A stretch of 44,331 nt of DNA. Origin: Calothrix sp. MO_192.B10 (GTDB lineage: Bacteria > Cyanobacteriota > Cyanobacteriia > Cyanobacteriales > Nostocaceae). Position 1 is the stretch's first letter, and each line of letters opens with the position of its first letter. The stretch spans positions 1-44,331 of the forward strand of contig JASJDS010000010.1 in the NCBI GenBank assembly GCA_030065055.1. The letters run 5' to 3'. Positions 34,082-42,985 of this stretch are shown here, one piece after another. A program made the position numbers and the translations under genes. A model generated the notes under the pieces. That model searched no databases and had not been told where the DNA came from. It saw only the letters and a program-made list of their open reading frames with translations.

Positions 34082-34843
34082 ATGAATGCAACCAACCACC
34101 GACAAATTGTTATTGGGGATGTACACGGTTATTATGAAGGGGTAATAACATTACTGGAAGCGATCGCTCCTAGTACGGAAGACCAAGTGTACTTTTTGGG
34201 AGATTTAATCGATCGCGGACCGCAAAGTTGTCAGGTGGTAGAGTTGGTCAAAGAAAACTCCTATCACTGTCTTCTGGGGAATCACGAGCAGATGCTATTA
34301 AATATTTTCACCAACCCCAAAGTATCTGCATCAGCTGTAAACGCATGGCTCTACAGTGGGGGACAAGCAACGGTAGCTAGCTATCCCCAAGCAAATATTG
34401 CCCAAGAACATCTGGAGTGGTTTCAGTCTCTACCAATGTATTTAGATTTGGGCGATGTTTGGTTAGTTCATGCTGGAGTGAATCCCTCCATGACTATAGA
34501 AGAACAAACCAGCGCTCAATTTTGCTGGGTGCGGGATGAGTTTCATAGTATGCAACAACCTTATTTCCCAGATAAACAAATTATTACTGGTCATACCATG
34601 ACCTTTACCTTCGATGGTGTTGCTCCAGGGAAAATAGCACAAGGTGCAGGGTGGTTAGATATTGATACAGGTGCTTATCATCCCCAGAGTGGCTGGTTAA
34701 CAGGATTAGACATTACAAATCAATTGGTATATCAAGTCAATGTTTTTCAGTGCAAACAGCGTACCTTACCCCTAACAGAAGCAGTAACTAAACTGGATTC
34801 AGCCAAACCCAGACTTGTAGGTGCTAGAAAGGGTTATAGATAA
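34082..34843 (+). CDS. PPP-family metallophosphatase
   Basis: This 253-residue protein has the PPP motifs GDVHG at 12-16, GDLIDRG at 40-46 and GNHE at 66-69, and later histidines in WLVHAGVNP and ITGHTMTF that complete a two-metal site. The compact size resembles bacterial and lambda-type serine/threonine phosphatases; some relatives act on dinucleotide polyphosphates (ApaH-like), so the substrate is open. It is monocistronic, and the M48 protease gene converges on it. Confidence 0.88.
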   Translation: MNATNHRQIVIGDVHGYYEGVITLLEAIAPSTEDQVYFLGDLIDRGPQSCQVVELVKENSYHCLLGNHEQMLLNIFTNPKVSASAVNAWLYSGGQATVASYPQANIAQEHLEWFQSLPMYLDLGDVWLVHAGVNPSMTIEEQTSAQFCWVRDEFHSMQQPYFPDKQIITGHTMTFTFDGVAPGKIAQGAGWLDIDTGAYHPQSGWLTGLDITNQLVYQVNVFQCKQRTLPLTEAVTKLDSAKPRLVGARKGYR

Positions 34844-34922
34844 AAGGGGCTTGAAATAACGATAGAATCCTTTGTTTTTCTCCACGGATAAATCCGGTGG
34901 CTTGTATCCAGCCTATTTTTCG

Positions 34923-35000
34923 GTCAAAGCTAGAAAACACAGTATTTTTAACTTTTGACTTTTGAATGCGTGACTTTTGACTTTCGCGCAGCAGTACTAG
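34923..35000. repeat. Dispersed repeat, copy 2
   Basis: Related to 2539-2609. Its last bases include the stop codon of the M48 protease gene on the minus strand. Confidence 0.6.
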
Positions 35001-35854
35001 CGTATGGAGCTAATCCTGGTTTGATATACTGCTTTATTTAAACCTCTTTTACTATTGCTAGGTTGGGCGTTGATTTGTCTTCTCAGAGCGGTGATGCGGG
35101 AACTGGTGGCTGGGTGGGTACTTAAAAATGCAGGTACTCTAGAGCGTTTTTTCAGTAGCTTTTGCATGAAAGACACCATAGCAGAGGGAGGATAACCAGC
35201 GCGTCTTAAGGTTCTCAAGCCTCTGCTGTCGGCATCATATTCAGCACGACGGCTGTTGGGTCGCCTGTAGGCTAAATCTACACCAATTTGTACTAATTTA
35301 CTCTCTTCCACACCTGCGGCTCTGGCTAAACCACTAGCGATCGCACTTTTTCTCATTTGACGAATTACGTGTTTTCCCCCAACATGACCAATCTCATGGG
35401 CAATTACACTAGCCAGTTCTGCTTCATTTTCTGCGGTTTTAATTAAGCCTTCGTTAATATATACATATCCTCCCACGGTGGCAAAAGCATTCACACTCTT
35501 ACTATCTACCACTTGGAAGGTATATTTCAGCTCCGGACGGGAGCTGTAGGGGACTAGACGCTGACCGATCTGATTTATATACTGATTAATCCGGCGATCG
35601 CGGGACAAGCGAACTTTGCTTCTGAGTAACTGTTTGTTGATTTGTTGACCAAGCCTCATTTCCTGGCGTTCTGATATATTGGAAAGCTGAATAACTCGCG
35701 CCCCTTGCAACAATAAATCAAACAGAGAAAAAGCTTGGGAAGGTAGTACTGAGCTAAAGGTGATACTAATCACAATTAGTACAGAAATTAATGGGTAAAA
35801 CCAACTACGTCGAGAGTAAGGCTTATTTAGAGATAAAATTTTCCAATTAATCAT
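34997..35854 (-). CDS. M48-family zinc metalloprotease, exported
   Basis: This 285-residue protein has an N-terminal hydrophobic segment (about 19-36) and a likely signal-peptide end around SQAFS (39-43). The zinc motif HEIGH is at 153-157, and the third ligand region EYDAD is at 205-209. The pattern (NAFATVGGYVYINEGLI before the motif, FLSTHPATSSRI after it) fits M48B/BepA-LoiP-like periplasmic proteases that handle misfolded envelope proteins. No TPR domain follows. The target proteins are unknown. Confidence 0.9.
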   Translation of the reverse strand: MINWKILSLNKPYSRRSWFYPLISVLIVISITFSSVLPSQAFSLFDLLLQGARVIQLSNISERQEMRLGQQINKQLLRSKVRLSRDRRINQYINQIGQRLVPYSSRPELKYTFQVVDSKSVNAFATVGGYVYINEGLIKTAENEAELASVIAHEIGHVGGKHVIRQMRKSAIASGLARAAGVEESKLVQIGVDLAYRRPNSRRAEYDADSRGLRTLRRAGYPPSAMVSFMQKLLKKRSRVPAFLSTHPATSSRITALRRQINAQPSNSKRGLNKAVYQTRISSIR

Positions 35855-36241
35855 AATCCTGTGGGAGAGTTGTTTGAGCAGAAACTAACATTAAAAGACG
35901 GACAAACGGCTTGCGATGTTGCGTTATCAACCATTAACGGGATATCAACGCACAATGTTACCTAAAAAACCCCTAACGGCGATATTCCAAAGGAACCGCC
36001 TGAAGGCGATCGCTATTTTTCTAATACAATCTGAGATGACTGAGATGGCTGTGATTTATACCACTTATCAAATGATTTTGTGTGCGATCGTTAGGGAAAA
36101 CAATAGTCATGATAAACTGTCGCATGACTACAAACGGAAGCCGCTTTTAGGTTCTATATCTTAAATATAGTGCCCCATCTTGAAATTAACTATGGGTGTT
36201 ACTATCATCATTTACTCCGCTTTTGTTGAGGAAAACTTGTA
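35855..36241. other. Divergent promoter region
   Basis: Lies between the divergent M48 and DUF4330 genes. Contains a GTCATG/CATGAC inverted repeat (about 36107-36129) and a 16-codon frame at 36192-36242 whose stop overlaps the next ATG (TAATG). A longer frame at 35916-36164 looks spurious. Confidence 0.4.
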
Positions 36242-36775
36242 ATGGCTATTTTAGATTCCAAAGGACGCTTGTTTGGCAAGCTCAATATATTAGACTTTTG
36301 TGCCACGTTAGTAATTTTGCTAGTTATATTTGGTATATTTTTCTTCCCTGGTACTACAGGTTCTGTGGCTCAAATAGGTACTCAAACAGTACCCATAGAA
36401 GTAGATTTAGTGGCTCGAGGATTAAATGTACGCGACCCCGAAAGGTTAGTAGAACAAGGTCTCACAAAGGGTGGTAAGACTAACATTATTATCCGTAATC
36501 AACCCTACGGACAAGTTACCATTAAGTCTATGGAGGTATTTCCTCGAAATATTATTGCTACTCTCCCAGATGGTACGGTAAAAGAAGTGGAAGACCCCAG
36601 AGAGACTAGTTTTAGTAAGGATATTCTGTTAACTATTACCGGTAAAGCTCAAGTTACGGAGAATGGACCAGTTTTAGGTAACAGTAAAGTTAAAATTGGT
36701 ATGCCATTTGAATTGGATGGTTTTAACTATAACTTCAAGGCAAGTGTGATTGATATCCGCCTTAAAAATAAATAA
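36242..36775 (+). CDS. DUF4330 membrane-anchored protein
   Basis: This 177-residue protein starts with MAILDSKGRLFGKLNILD, the DUF4330 opening. One membrane helix follows (about 20-37, CATLVILLVIFGIFFF), then a soluble beta-rich part outside the membrane (VPIEVDLVARGLNVRDPERL, IIIRNQPYGQVTIKSMEV). The function of the family is unknown. GAGGAAA lies about nine bases before the ATG. A perfect terminator follows. Confidence 0.85.
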   Translation: MAILDSKGRLFGKLNILDFCATLVILLVIFGIFFFPGTTGSVAQIGTQTVPIEVDLVARGLNVRDPERLVEQGLTKGGKTNIIIRNQPYGQVTIKSMEVFPRNIIATLPDGTVKEVEDPRETSFSKDILLTITGKAQVTENGPVLGNSKVKIGMPFELDGFNYNFKASVIDIRLKNK

Positions 36776-36805
36776 TAAATCAGTTTTTTCTTTTTTGTCT
36801 GTGTG

Positions 36806-36848
36806 AATAGTCTCCAAATATGAATCATGAGGAGACTATTTTTTATAT
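36806..36848 (+). terminator. Intrinsic terminator after the DUF4330 gene
   Basis: Perfect 10-base arms AATAGTCTCC (36806-36815) and GGAGACTATT (36831-36840), followed by TTTTATAT. Confidence 0.85.
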
Positions 36849-37325
36849 ATAGTTAGTCATGAAGCATCTATAAACAATCAAATATCCAAATTTTTGTAAA
36901 ATTTATTCATCTCAAACTTAGCATCTTGATAAATTTAAATATAATAGTTGTATTGAATTAATCCTGTAAGTCCTAGTTTCACTAAAGTTTTCCTGTGATT
37001 CAATTAATTTTTCTGGAATCAGCTTCTAATATTTTGTAGTTAAAATTAACCTTATAGTATTGGTTGATAAATATTCTTTTCCCATAGGTAGGACTTACAT
37101 GAAAAATTGAGGATAATTGCATCTAGTACCGCACGGCGTAAATAAAGCACCCATTTTTTAGACTCAAATCGATGCTCATGATTTGATTATGAAATGGGTA
37201 TGTGACTTACGCCAACCTGTACTAGGCGAAAACCCTCACTGTTAAGAGTTCCCTGTTCCCCGTTCCCTGTTCCCTCTCCCAAAGGAAGTTGATGTTGGTT
37301 TTCCCATAACTGGAAGGTGATAATA
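36849..37325. other. AT-rich spacer with an outward inverted repeat
   Basis: TGTAAGTCCTA (36965-36975) and TAGGACTTACA (37089-37099) form an inverted pair 133 bp apart. The core GTAAGTCCT is shared with the element at 42342-42507, but in the opposite sense. Near 37246-37275 there are TTCCCTGTTCCC repeats. No gene seen. Confidence 0.5.
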
Positions 37326-37850
37326 ATGCTAACAAGGATGCGCCATTCAGTCAGATTATTTACAGGGGTAGCAGTAATTCTGGTAACTTTATTTGCTTGC
37401 TCATCGAGTATTGTAGCCGAGTCTAATCCGACTAAAACTCAACCTAGTAAATTAAATGACAGCCAGAATCATCCTACCCAAACAACTAAGAAATCTCAAA
37501 CTCGCTGGATTGAAATTGATTTATCAGAACAGCAGTTATATGGTTGGGAGGGGAAAAAACTTGCCTACTATTTTGAAATTTCTACTGGTAAGAAATCCAC
37601 CCCCACACCCACAGGTAAGTTTTTAATTGGTGCTAAGTATCGCTACAATCGGATGCGCGGTAGTGATTATGATATTCCTGATGTTCCCTATGCCATGTAT
37701 TTTTACAAAGGTTATGCCATTCATGGTGCTTATTGGCATAATAAATTTGGCATTCCTATCAGTCATGGTTGCGTGAATTTGCGAGTCAAAGATGCTCGTA
37801 AATTATACAATTGGTCTAAATTAGGAACTCTAGTGGTAGTACATGAGTAG
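37326..37850 (+). CDS. L,D-transpeptidase (YkuD), probable lipoprotein
   Basis: It would cross-link peptidoglycan by 3-3 bonds or attach proteins to it. From the ATG at 37326 (GGAAGG eight bases upstream) the protein is 174 residues. The hydrophobic N terminus ends in LFAC (22-25), a plausible lipobox. A Thr/Gln-rich linker follows, then a YkuD domain with His133 in YAIHGAYW and SHGCVNLR at 146-153, Cys149 being the nucleophile. A GTG nine bases upstream is a possible alternative start. The stop codon lies at the edge of a GTAGGGGCGGG palindrome. Confidence 0.9.
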   Translation: MLTRMRHSVRLFTGVAVILVTLFACSSSIVAESNPTKTQPSKLNDSQNHPTQTTKKSQTRWIEIDLSEQQLYGWEGKKLAYYFEISTGKKSTPTPTGKFLIGAKYRYNRMRGSDYDIPDVPYAMYFYKGYAIHGAYWHNKFGIPISHGCVNLRVKDARKLYNWSKLGTLVVVHE

Positions 37851-38060
37851 GGGCGGGTTTTCCCCGCCCGGAGGGAAGGAGGGAAGGAGTTCGGAGTTCG
37901 GAGTTGGGAGGGAAGGAGTGATGGAGTGATGGAGGGAAGGAGGGAAGGAGTGATGGAGGGAAGGAGGGAAGGAGTGAAAGAATTAAACTGTCAACCATCA
38001 ACTAACAACTAACAACTAACAACTAACAACTAACAACTAACAACTAACAACTATCAACTC
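37849..38060. repeat. Composite repeat block: palindrome, GGAAGGAG tract, AACTAAC array
   Basis: GGGCGGG-TTTT-CCCGCCC hairpin, then GGAGTTCGGAGTTCGG and GGAAGGAG units, then about nine AACTAAC heptamers (37996-38050), ending at the ADH stop codon. Confidence 0.85.
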
Positions 38061-39047
38061 TCAACTCATCACTAAGACTGCTGAACCCTCTATCTTTCCA
38101 CTGCGGAGAGCATCTAAAGCCTCATTTGCCTGAGTCAAGGGGAAGGGGTTTACCTCCGTGCGGATGGGAACCTGGGGAGCTAATGTCAAAAATTCTTCCC
38201 CATCTTGACGAGTTAAATTTGCCACCGATCGCACCACTCTTTCCTCCCATAAAATATGATAAGGGAAGGAGGGAATATCGCTCATATGAATTCCCGCACA
38301 AACCACCACACCCCCTTTACCCACTGCCCGTAATGCTGCTGGTACGAGTTTACCCACGGGAGCAAAAATAATTGCTGCATCTAGGGGTTCTGGGGGCAAT
38401 GTGTCGGAGTCACCCGCCCACACAGCACCCAGTTGACGGGCAAATTCCTGTCCTTGGGTATCCCCTGTACGGGTAAAAGCAAAGACTTGTCGTCCTTGGT
38501 AATTGGCTAATTGAATTAAAATATGGGCGGCTGAACCAAAGCCGTAAAAACCTAGCCTTTGAGCATCACCAGTCATGCTATAGGCGCGATAACCAATTAA
38601 TCCGCCACATAACAAGGGTGCAGCTTGCAAATCAGGATAATCCTTGGGAATGGGAAAGCAAAAATCCTCATCAGCTACAGTATATTCCGCATAGCCGCCG
38701 TCAATATTATAACCAGTAAATTGAGCGCGATCGCATAAATTTTCGCGACCGGAAACGCAGTATGGGCAACAATTACAAGTATGACCCAACCAAGGAACGC
38801 CGATGCGATCGCCTACCTGTATTTTTGTAACTTTTTTACCAATGGCTGTGACTGTACCCACAATTTGATGTCCTAGTATCAAAGGTAGTTTTGGTTCGGT
38901 AAGTTCTCCATCGACAATATGTAAATCGGTACGGCAGACAGCGCAAGCATGAACCCGAATCAACACTTGTTGTGGATTGGGTTCTGGAATTGGCACATCA
39001 ACCAGCCGTAAAGGTTGACGTGGTGTTTCTAGTAGCATTGCACGCAT
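38061..39047 (-). CDS. Zinc-dependent alcohol dehydrogenase
   Basis: This medium-chain dehydrogenase reads 328 residues from MRAMLLETPRQPLRLVDVPI. Catalytic-zinc ligands are Cys38 (CAVCRTDLH) and His60 (ILGHQIVG). The structural zinc has Cys91, 94, 97 and 105. A Rossmann-type motif, GFYGFGSAAHI, binds NAD(P). A longer N terminus is possible only by translating tandem repeats upstream (TPNSELRTP), so I reject it. The substrate is not predictable. ATG at 39038 is an alternative start. Confidence 0.9.
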   Translation of the reverse strand: MRAMLLETPRQPLRLVDVPIPEPNPQQVLIRVHACAVCRTDLHIVDGELTEPKLPLILGHQIVGTVTAIGKKVTKIQVGDRIGVPWLGHTCNCCPYCVSGRENLCDRAQFTGYNIDGGYAEYTVADEDFCFPIPKDYPDLQAAPLLCGGLIGYRAYSMTGDAQRLGFYGFGSAAHILIQLANYQGRQVFAFTRTGDTQGQEFARQLGAVWAGDSDTLPPEPLDAAIIFAPVGKLVPAALRAVGKGGVVVCAGIHMSDIPSFPYHILWEERVVRSVANLTRQDGEEFLTLAPQVPIRTEVNPFPLTQANEALDALRSGKIEGSAVLVMS

Positions 39048-39258
39048 AGGGGAATAGGGAGTTCGGAGTTCGGAGTTCGGAGTGAGGGAGTAAAGGAGTA
39101 AAGGAGTGAAGGAGTGGGGAGCATCCCAAATGTTTAAATTTGTAGCTTCTTGTAGGGTGTGTGATGCTGGGAAAATGTTTGAACGTAGCAATGAGATTTA
39201 TAGCGTCACGCACCAACCAGGGGATTGTGACAGGGAGCTTTAGTACTGGTAATAAATA
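39048..39258. other. Repeat-bearing leader of the ADH gene
   Basis: GGAGTTCGG repeats and AAAGGAGTGAAGG units (39058-39118), then non-coding sequence. The repeats lie immediately upstream of the chosen ATG. Confidence 0.55.
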
Positions 39259-39444
39259 AACCTCATTCATCTTGAGAACTGGAGTTTTTCCTCTAGGAAA
39301 TACCAAAAAAGAAATTTCCCTGTAGGGGCACGGCACCCACAATATTCTTGTATTACTCCCTAACCTTAATGATGCCGTGCCCTTTGGCACGGCACCCACA
39401 ATACTCTTGCATGATTCCCTAACCTTAATGATGCCGTGCCCTTT
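39259..39444. repeat. 124-bp GGGGCACGGC-type repeat with a tandem 59-bp unit
   Basis: 39259-39382 matches 44047-44170 over 124 bp with scattered differences. The inner 59-bp unit starting GGCACGGCACCCACAATA is duplicated in tandem (39327-39385 and 39386-39444). Confidence 0.85.
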
Positions 39445-39564
39445 CACCCGATTGAATATTCGTAAGCAAAAACTATGGTTTTCACAGTAGACGTGGTTTA
39501 ATTAACTCTATTTTAATATCGTGAGTCTTAAGAAAATTTTTCGATATGTAAAATATTGATTGAT

Positions 39565-40431
39565 TTATTCATTCATTTCCTTAAAAGTTGCCAATGCTGA
39601 AGGAGATAAACGACTCAAATAACGGAATATCCAGTATTTAAAGATAGTGTCTAAAATCACGGGGAATGTGGCAATAAATAAACCCATAGTATTTTTATCA
39701 GACACAATGCCTAAATGGTCTGACAAATCTTGAATAATCACTTCCCAACCGTGGGGTGAGTGGAAACCGACAAACATATCTGTCAATAAAATAATTAAAA
39801 ATGCCTTGGCACTATCACTTAAACCATAAACAATTTCATCCATAAAAGAACTAGCGATCGCAATTTCTCTTTGACTTTTGAATATCACTACAGCAAAGGT
39901 AATAAGTGAGAGAATATCGGCACAAACATTAGATACAGCGTTAATACTTTTTCTGCGGTATTTTGTTGATAATTTTCGCGCTTTTTCTTTTATTTCTCTA
40001 TTTATATTATCAGTATCTACTGGTGAATCTTGGAGAAGTAATTGTTCAAACTTGAGTTTGCTCTCAAAATCTCTCAATTCTTTAATAGCGGACTCTTCTA
40101 GCTTTGTATTCAGAAAAACTTGATGTTGATGTTCGCCATAAAATAACCTAATTATAGGAGTTATCAAAAAGTTTTTCGATAAAGATTGGGTTAGTAGGGG
40201 TACAATAATTAATATTGCCAAAAATCTGACAGTAATTCTCGTTCTATTTCTAGAAACATGAAAGCTTGTCACATATTTTCTTTCAGCCCCTGGTTTTAAC
40301 TCCCTGACAATTTTCTTGAATGTTCTACCAATGGAACCAGGAATTATCCCTCTCTTTACCGATGCAGGCTTAACCTCATTCTCATTTGAGAAAGAAGAGT
40401 CAGAATCTTGACGAACATCTCGATTGTTCAT
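39565..40431 (-). CDS. PcxA/CemA-type proton extrusion protein, short form
   Basis: This 288-residue membrane protein belongs to the CemA/Ycf10/PcxA family, which supports light-dependent proton extrusion and inorganic carbon uptake. A polar N terminus is followed by hydrophobic segments near 68-84, 170-184, 208-222 and 250-264. The signature GFHSPHGWEVI is at 222-232. Full-length cyanobacterial PcxA is longer (more than 400 residues), so this may be a PxcL-like shorter paralogue. Monocistronic. Confidence 0.85.
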   Translation of the reverse strand: MNNRDVRQDSDSSFSNENEVKPASVKRGIIPGSIGRTFKKIVRELKPGAERKYVTSFHVSRNRTRITVRFLAILIIVPLLTQSLSKNFLITPIIRLFYGEHQHQVFLNTKLEESAIKELRDFESKLKFEQLLLQDSPVDTDNINREIKEKARKLSTKYRRKSINAVSNVCADILSLITFAVVIFKSQREIAIASSFMDEIVYGLSDSAKAFLIILLTDMFVGFHSPHGWEVIIQDLSDHLGIVSDKNTMGLFIATFPVILDTIFKYWIFRYLSRLSPSALATFKEMNE

Positions 40432-40541
40432 AAATACAAAAGTATCATTTATCAGTCAAAACATTGATAACTGACACCAATTTAAACAAAAAATGGGGCA
40501 AATAGATTTATATAACCCAGGCTATACCCAATCCATTGTAG

Positions 40542-40560
40542 GGGCGCAATGCTTGCGCCC
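40542..40560. repeat. GGGCGCAA palindrome
   Basis: GGGCGCAA (40542-40549) and TTGCGCCC (40553-40560) with a 3-base loop, in the gap downstream of ilvC. Confidence 0.6.
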
Positions 40561-40612
40561 TCTTCTACTCTTATAGAATGTAGAATTTTGGCGAAGGTAT
40601 CTAAAACCTATT

Positions 40613-41608
40613 TTAAACCTTCTTCAACCAGCTAAACATAGCCCGTAAATCCTTACCTACTTCCTCAATGGGATGCTCGGCTTCTTGTCTCCGCATAGCT
40701 GTGAATCCCGGCTTACCAGATTGATTTTCCAAGACAAATTCCCGCGCAAATTGCCCAGATTGAATTTCCTGGAGAATTTTACCCATTTCCGCTTTGGTTT
40801 CTGCCGTCACCACCCTAGGTCCACGGGTATAATCACCATACTCAGCAGTATTAGAAATACTATCACGCATGGTTGCCAAACCACCTTCCACAACCAAATC
40901 TACAATCAACTTAACTTCGTGGAGACATTCAAAATATGCCAATTCCGGCTGATAACCGGCTTCTACCAGGGTTTCAAATCCAGCTTTGATTAAAGCACTC
41001 AAACCACCACAAAGTACCGCTTGTTCGCCAAATAAATCAGTTTCTGTTTCTTCCCGGAAAGTAGTTTCCAAAATTCCCGCACGGGTTCCACCAATACCTT
41101 TAGCATATGCCATAGCGCGATCGCGTGCCTGTCCGCTAGCATTTTGATACACTGCAAACAAACAAGGTACTCCTTGTCCTTGTTCGTAGGTTCTGCGTAC
41201 TAAATGCCCTGGTCCCTTGGGTGCTACCATAATCACATCCACATCAGCAGGTGGTACAACTTGACCAAAGTGAATGTTAAAGCCGTGGGCAAAGGCTAAT
41301 ACATTACCTGGTTTTAAATTAGGTTCAATGTCATGTTTGTAAACGCTCTTTTGCACCTCATCTGGTAACAGAACCATGATTAAATCGGCAGCCTTAGCAG
41401 CATCAGCCACATTCTTCACCGTTAATCCCGCTGCTTGGGCTTTTGGTGCTGACTTACTGCCCGGATATAATCCAACAATTACCTCTACGCCACTATCTTT
41501 GAGATTCAGGGCGTGGGCGTGACCCTGGGAGCCATAACCGATAATAGCAACGGTTTTTCCAGTTAATAAGTCTAAATTTGCGTCCGTATCGTAATACATC
41601 CGAGCCAT
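40613..41608 (-). CDS. ilvC: Ketol-acid reductoisomerase
   Basis: It isomerises and reduces acetolactate or acetohydroxybutyrate with NADPH and Mg, in branched-chain amino acid synthesis. The 331-residue class I enzyme has the NADPH-binding [13 protein letters not shown] from residue 24, [17 protein letters not shown], and the metal-binding [17 protein letters not shown] and [12 protein letters not shown] motifs. Length and start ([19 protein letters not shown]) are typical. Confidence 0.97.
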   Translation of the reverse strand: MARMYYDTDANLDLLTGKTVAIIGYGSQGHAHALNLKDSGVEVIVGLYPGSKSAPKAQAAGLTVKNVADAAKAADLIMVLLPDEVQKSVYKHDIEPNLKPGNVLAFAHGFNIHFGQVVPPADVDVIMVAPKGPGHLVRRTYEQGQGVPCLFAVYQNASGQARDRAMAYAKGIGGTRAGILETTFREETETDLFGEQAVLCGGLSALIKAGFETLVEAGYQPELAYFECLHEVKLIVDLVVEGGLATMRDSISNTAEYGDYTRGPRVVTAETKAEMGKILQEIQSGQFAREFVLENQSGKPGFTAMRRQEAEHPIEEVGKDLRAMFSWLKKV

Positions 41609-41691
41609 AAGAGCGTCTCTACCTCAGCAAGCATCCTGTTTATTGCAAGTTTATTATCTTACCGCAAAACCTGACCTTCACTGCCAATTAT

Positions 41692-42303
41692 TCATATAGA
41701 TATACCAGCGAATCTCCAACCTAGAGCTAAACCTAAAGCCGCAATTCCACATAGAGTTAGCATGGTGGTATCAAAGTTATCAAGAAATTTTTTGATTTTT
41801 TTCTCTGCTTTATTAGTGGTGAAGATTAAGTTACAGTACCATACAATTTTACCAATCCATTCCCAACCAAAAATAGTTAGCAATACTAGTATGAAATATA
41901 AAATGGATACAGGGATAAAGCCTCCATTCTCTCTAGTTACATCAGTTAAAATAAAGGCAAAAAATAATAAATTCAGGCTATAAAATACAACTGGAATAAT
42001 TGATAATTTGTATTCTAAACTACAAATTATCAAGGCTAAAATAGCTTGTGAAAGCAAGAGAGAGATTGTTAATACTTTTGTATTTTTAGAGAATACATAT
42101 ACTGAAGTTCCCAGGGGAAAAATTGCAAAATAAATGACAACGGATAAAGAAACGGAAGAGATTTTGAGCATCCAACCATTAAAAGTGCAAATTAAAAAAA
42201 ATGCGATCGCCCATCCCCAGTTAATTAAAATCGGATTATGGAAAATGTGATAAGTTTGACTGTTAGAGCTACTATGTTTCTGGATTGTATTTAGATCGAG
42301 CAT
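41692..42303 (-). CDS. Polytopic membrane protein, unrecognised
   Basis: This 203-residue protein has about six hydrophobic stretches, for example WGWAIAFFLICTFNGWML near 29-46, VVIYFAIFPLGTSVYVF near 55-71, LTISLLLSQAILALIICSL and ILYFILVLLTIFGWEWI. A basic segment (KAEKKIKKFL) precedes the last helix. I cannot place it in a family. It lies 80 bases upstream of ilvC on the same strand, with its own promoter region unclear; co-transcription with ilvC is possible. Confidence 0.65.
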   Translation of the reverse strand: MLDLNTIQKHSSSNSQTYHIFHNPILINWGWAIAFFLICTFNGWMLKISSVSLSVVIYFAIFPLGTSVYVFSKNTKVLTISLLLSQAILALIICSLEYKLSIIPVVFYSLNLLFFAFILTDVTRENGGFIPVSILYFILVLLTIFGWEWIGKIVWYCNLIFTTNKAEKKIKKFLDNFDTTMLTLCGIAALGLALGWRFAGISI

Positions 42304-42341
42304 TATTTTTCGACGGTACTAACATTTATCCTTTCACATAC

Positions 42342-42507
42342 AGGACTTACGCAATTGTCATAATCGGTGATTGGTGGGTGAGGTTACAAGCCTGATTTCT
42401 ACGTTCAAATATGATCGCACCGTCACCCAACGGCAATAATGCGGTCAGAAAATCTACACCGCATTTTGCCTCCCCTACAGAAAAAATATGCCAGTTGCGT
42501 AAGTCCT
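42342..42507. mobile_element. 166-bp miniature element with AGGACTTACGCAA termini
   Basis: Perfect 13-base inverted ends, AGGACTTACGCAA (42342-42354) and TTGCGTAAGTCCT (42495-42507). The interior has no credible coding sequence. Confidence 0.7.
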
Positions 42508-42567
42508 AACATAGTAGATATATCATTTTTTAGTTTGAAGAGAAAAATAAAACCAGGGAAGTACTCG

Positions 42568-42607
42568 CTGTGTCCAGATCCCCGACTTCTTCAAAAAGTC
42601 GGGGATC
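42568..42607. repeat. CCCCGACTT hairpin
   Basis: Perfect 13-base arms starting AGATCCCCGACTT, preceded by GTGTCC. The related hairpin at about 26056-26094 has the same GTGTCCAGAT lead. Confidence 0.7.
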
Positions 42608-42612
42608 TAAAT

Positions 42613-42830
42613 GTAGAGGACAAGACTAAAGCAATCGCTACCTTTGCTGACTGCACACTCAAACAAGCTGAGAATTTCTGCGCTTACCTTGAAAAACATC
42701 GACACCGTATCCTCAACTATCAATATTATCAAGGGGAACAAATTTGTTCGATTGGCAAGGCGTGCAATTGAATCTACTGTAAAACAGATTGAACGTCGAA
42801 CTAAAATCTCCGGTTGCGTTCGCGTAGCGG
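42613..42830 (+). pseudogene. ISKra4-type transposase remnant with frameshift
   Basis: One frame encodes KQAENFCAYLEKHRHRILNY followed by YYQGEQICSIG. After about 42761 the homology continues in the next frame as AIESTVKQIERRTKISG. This is the C-terminal region of ISKra4-family transposases (ICSIGSG.VES.VKQI.RRTKISGAQW), broken by a one-base insertion. After TKISG the match ends in a GCGTAGCGGCTCG-type interspersed repeat. The N-terminal two-thirds of the transposase is missing. Confidence 0.65.
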
Positions 42831-42985
42831 CTCGTACCGAGCATCGCATTTTTGATGGTTTCTTTTTCTCAGAGGGTGTTTATAAATTGAAGCGGGTTGA
42901 ATGGGGTGATTTGAAAGAGAAAAATTTGGCTCTAACTCGAAAAAATCAGAAATTGGGTGTTGAGATCGTCTTCAGAATAACTTAA

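Noticed and set aside
35916-36164. 82-codon ORF between the M48 and DUF4330 genes
   Set aside because: It lies in the divergent promoter region, lacks a ribosome binding site, and has no recognisable domain.
39048-39191. N-terminal extension of the alcohol dehydrogenase
   Set aside because: The extra residues come from GAGTTCGG tandem repeats; family members begin at MRAMLL.
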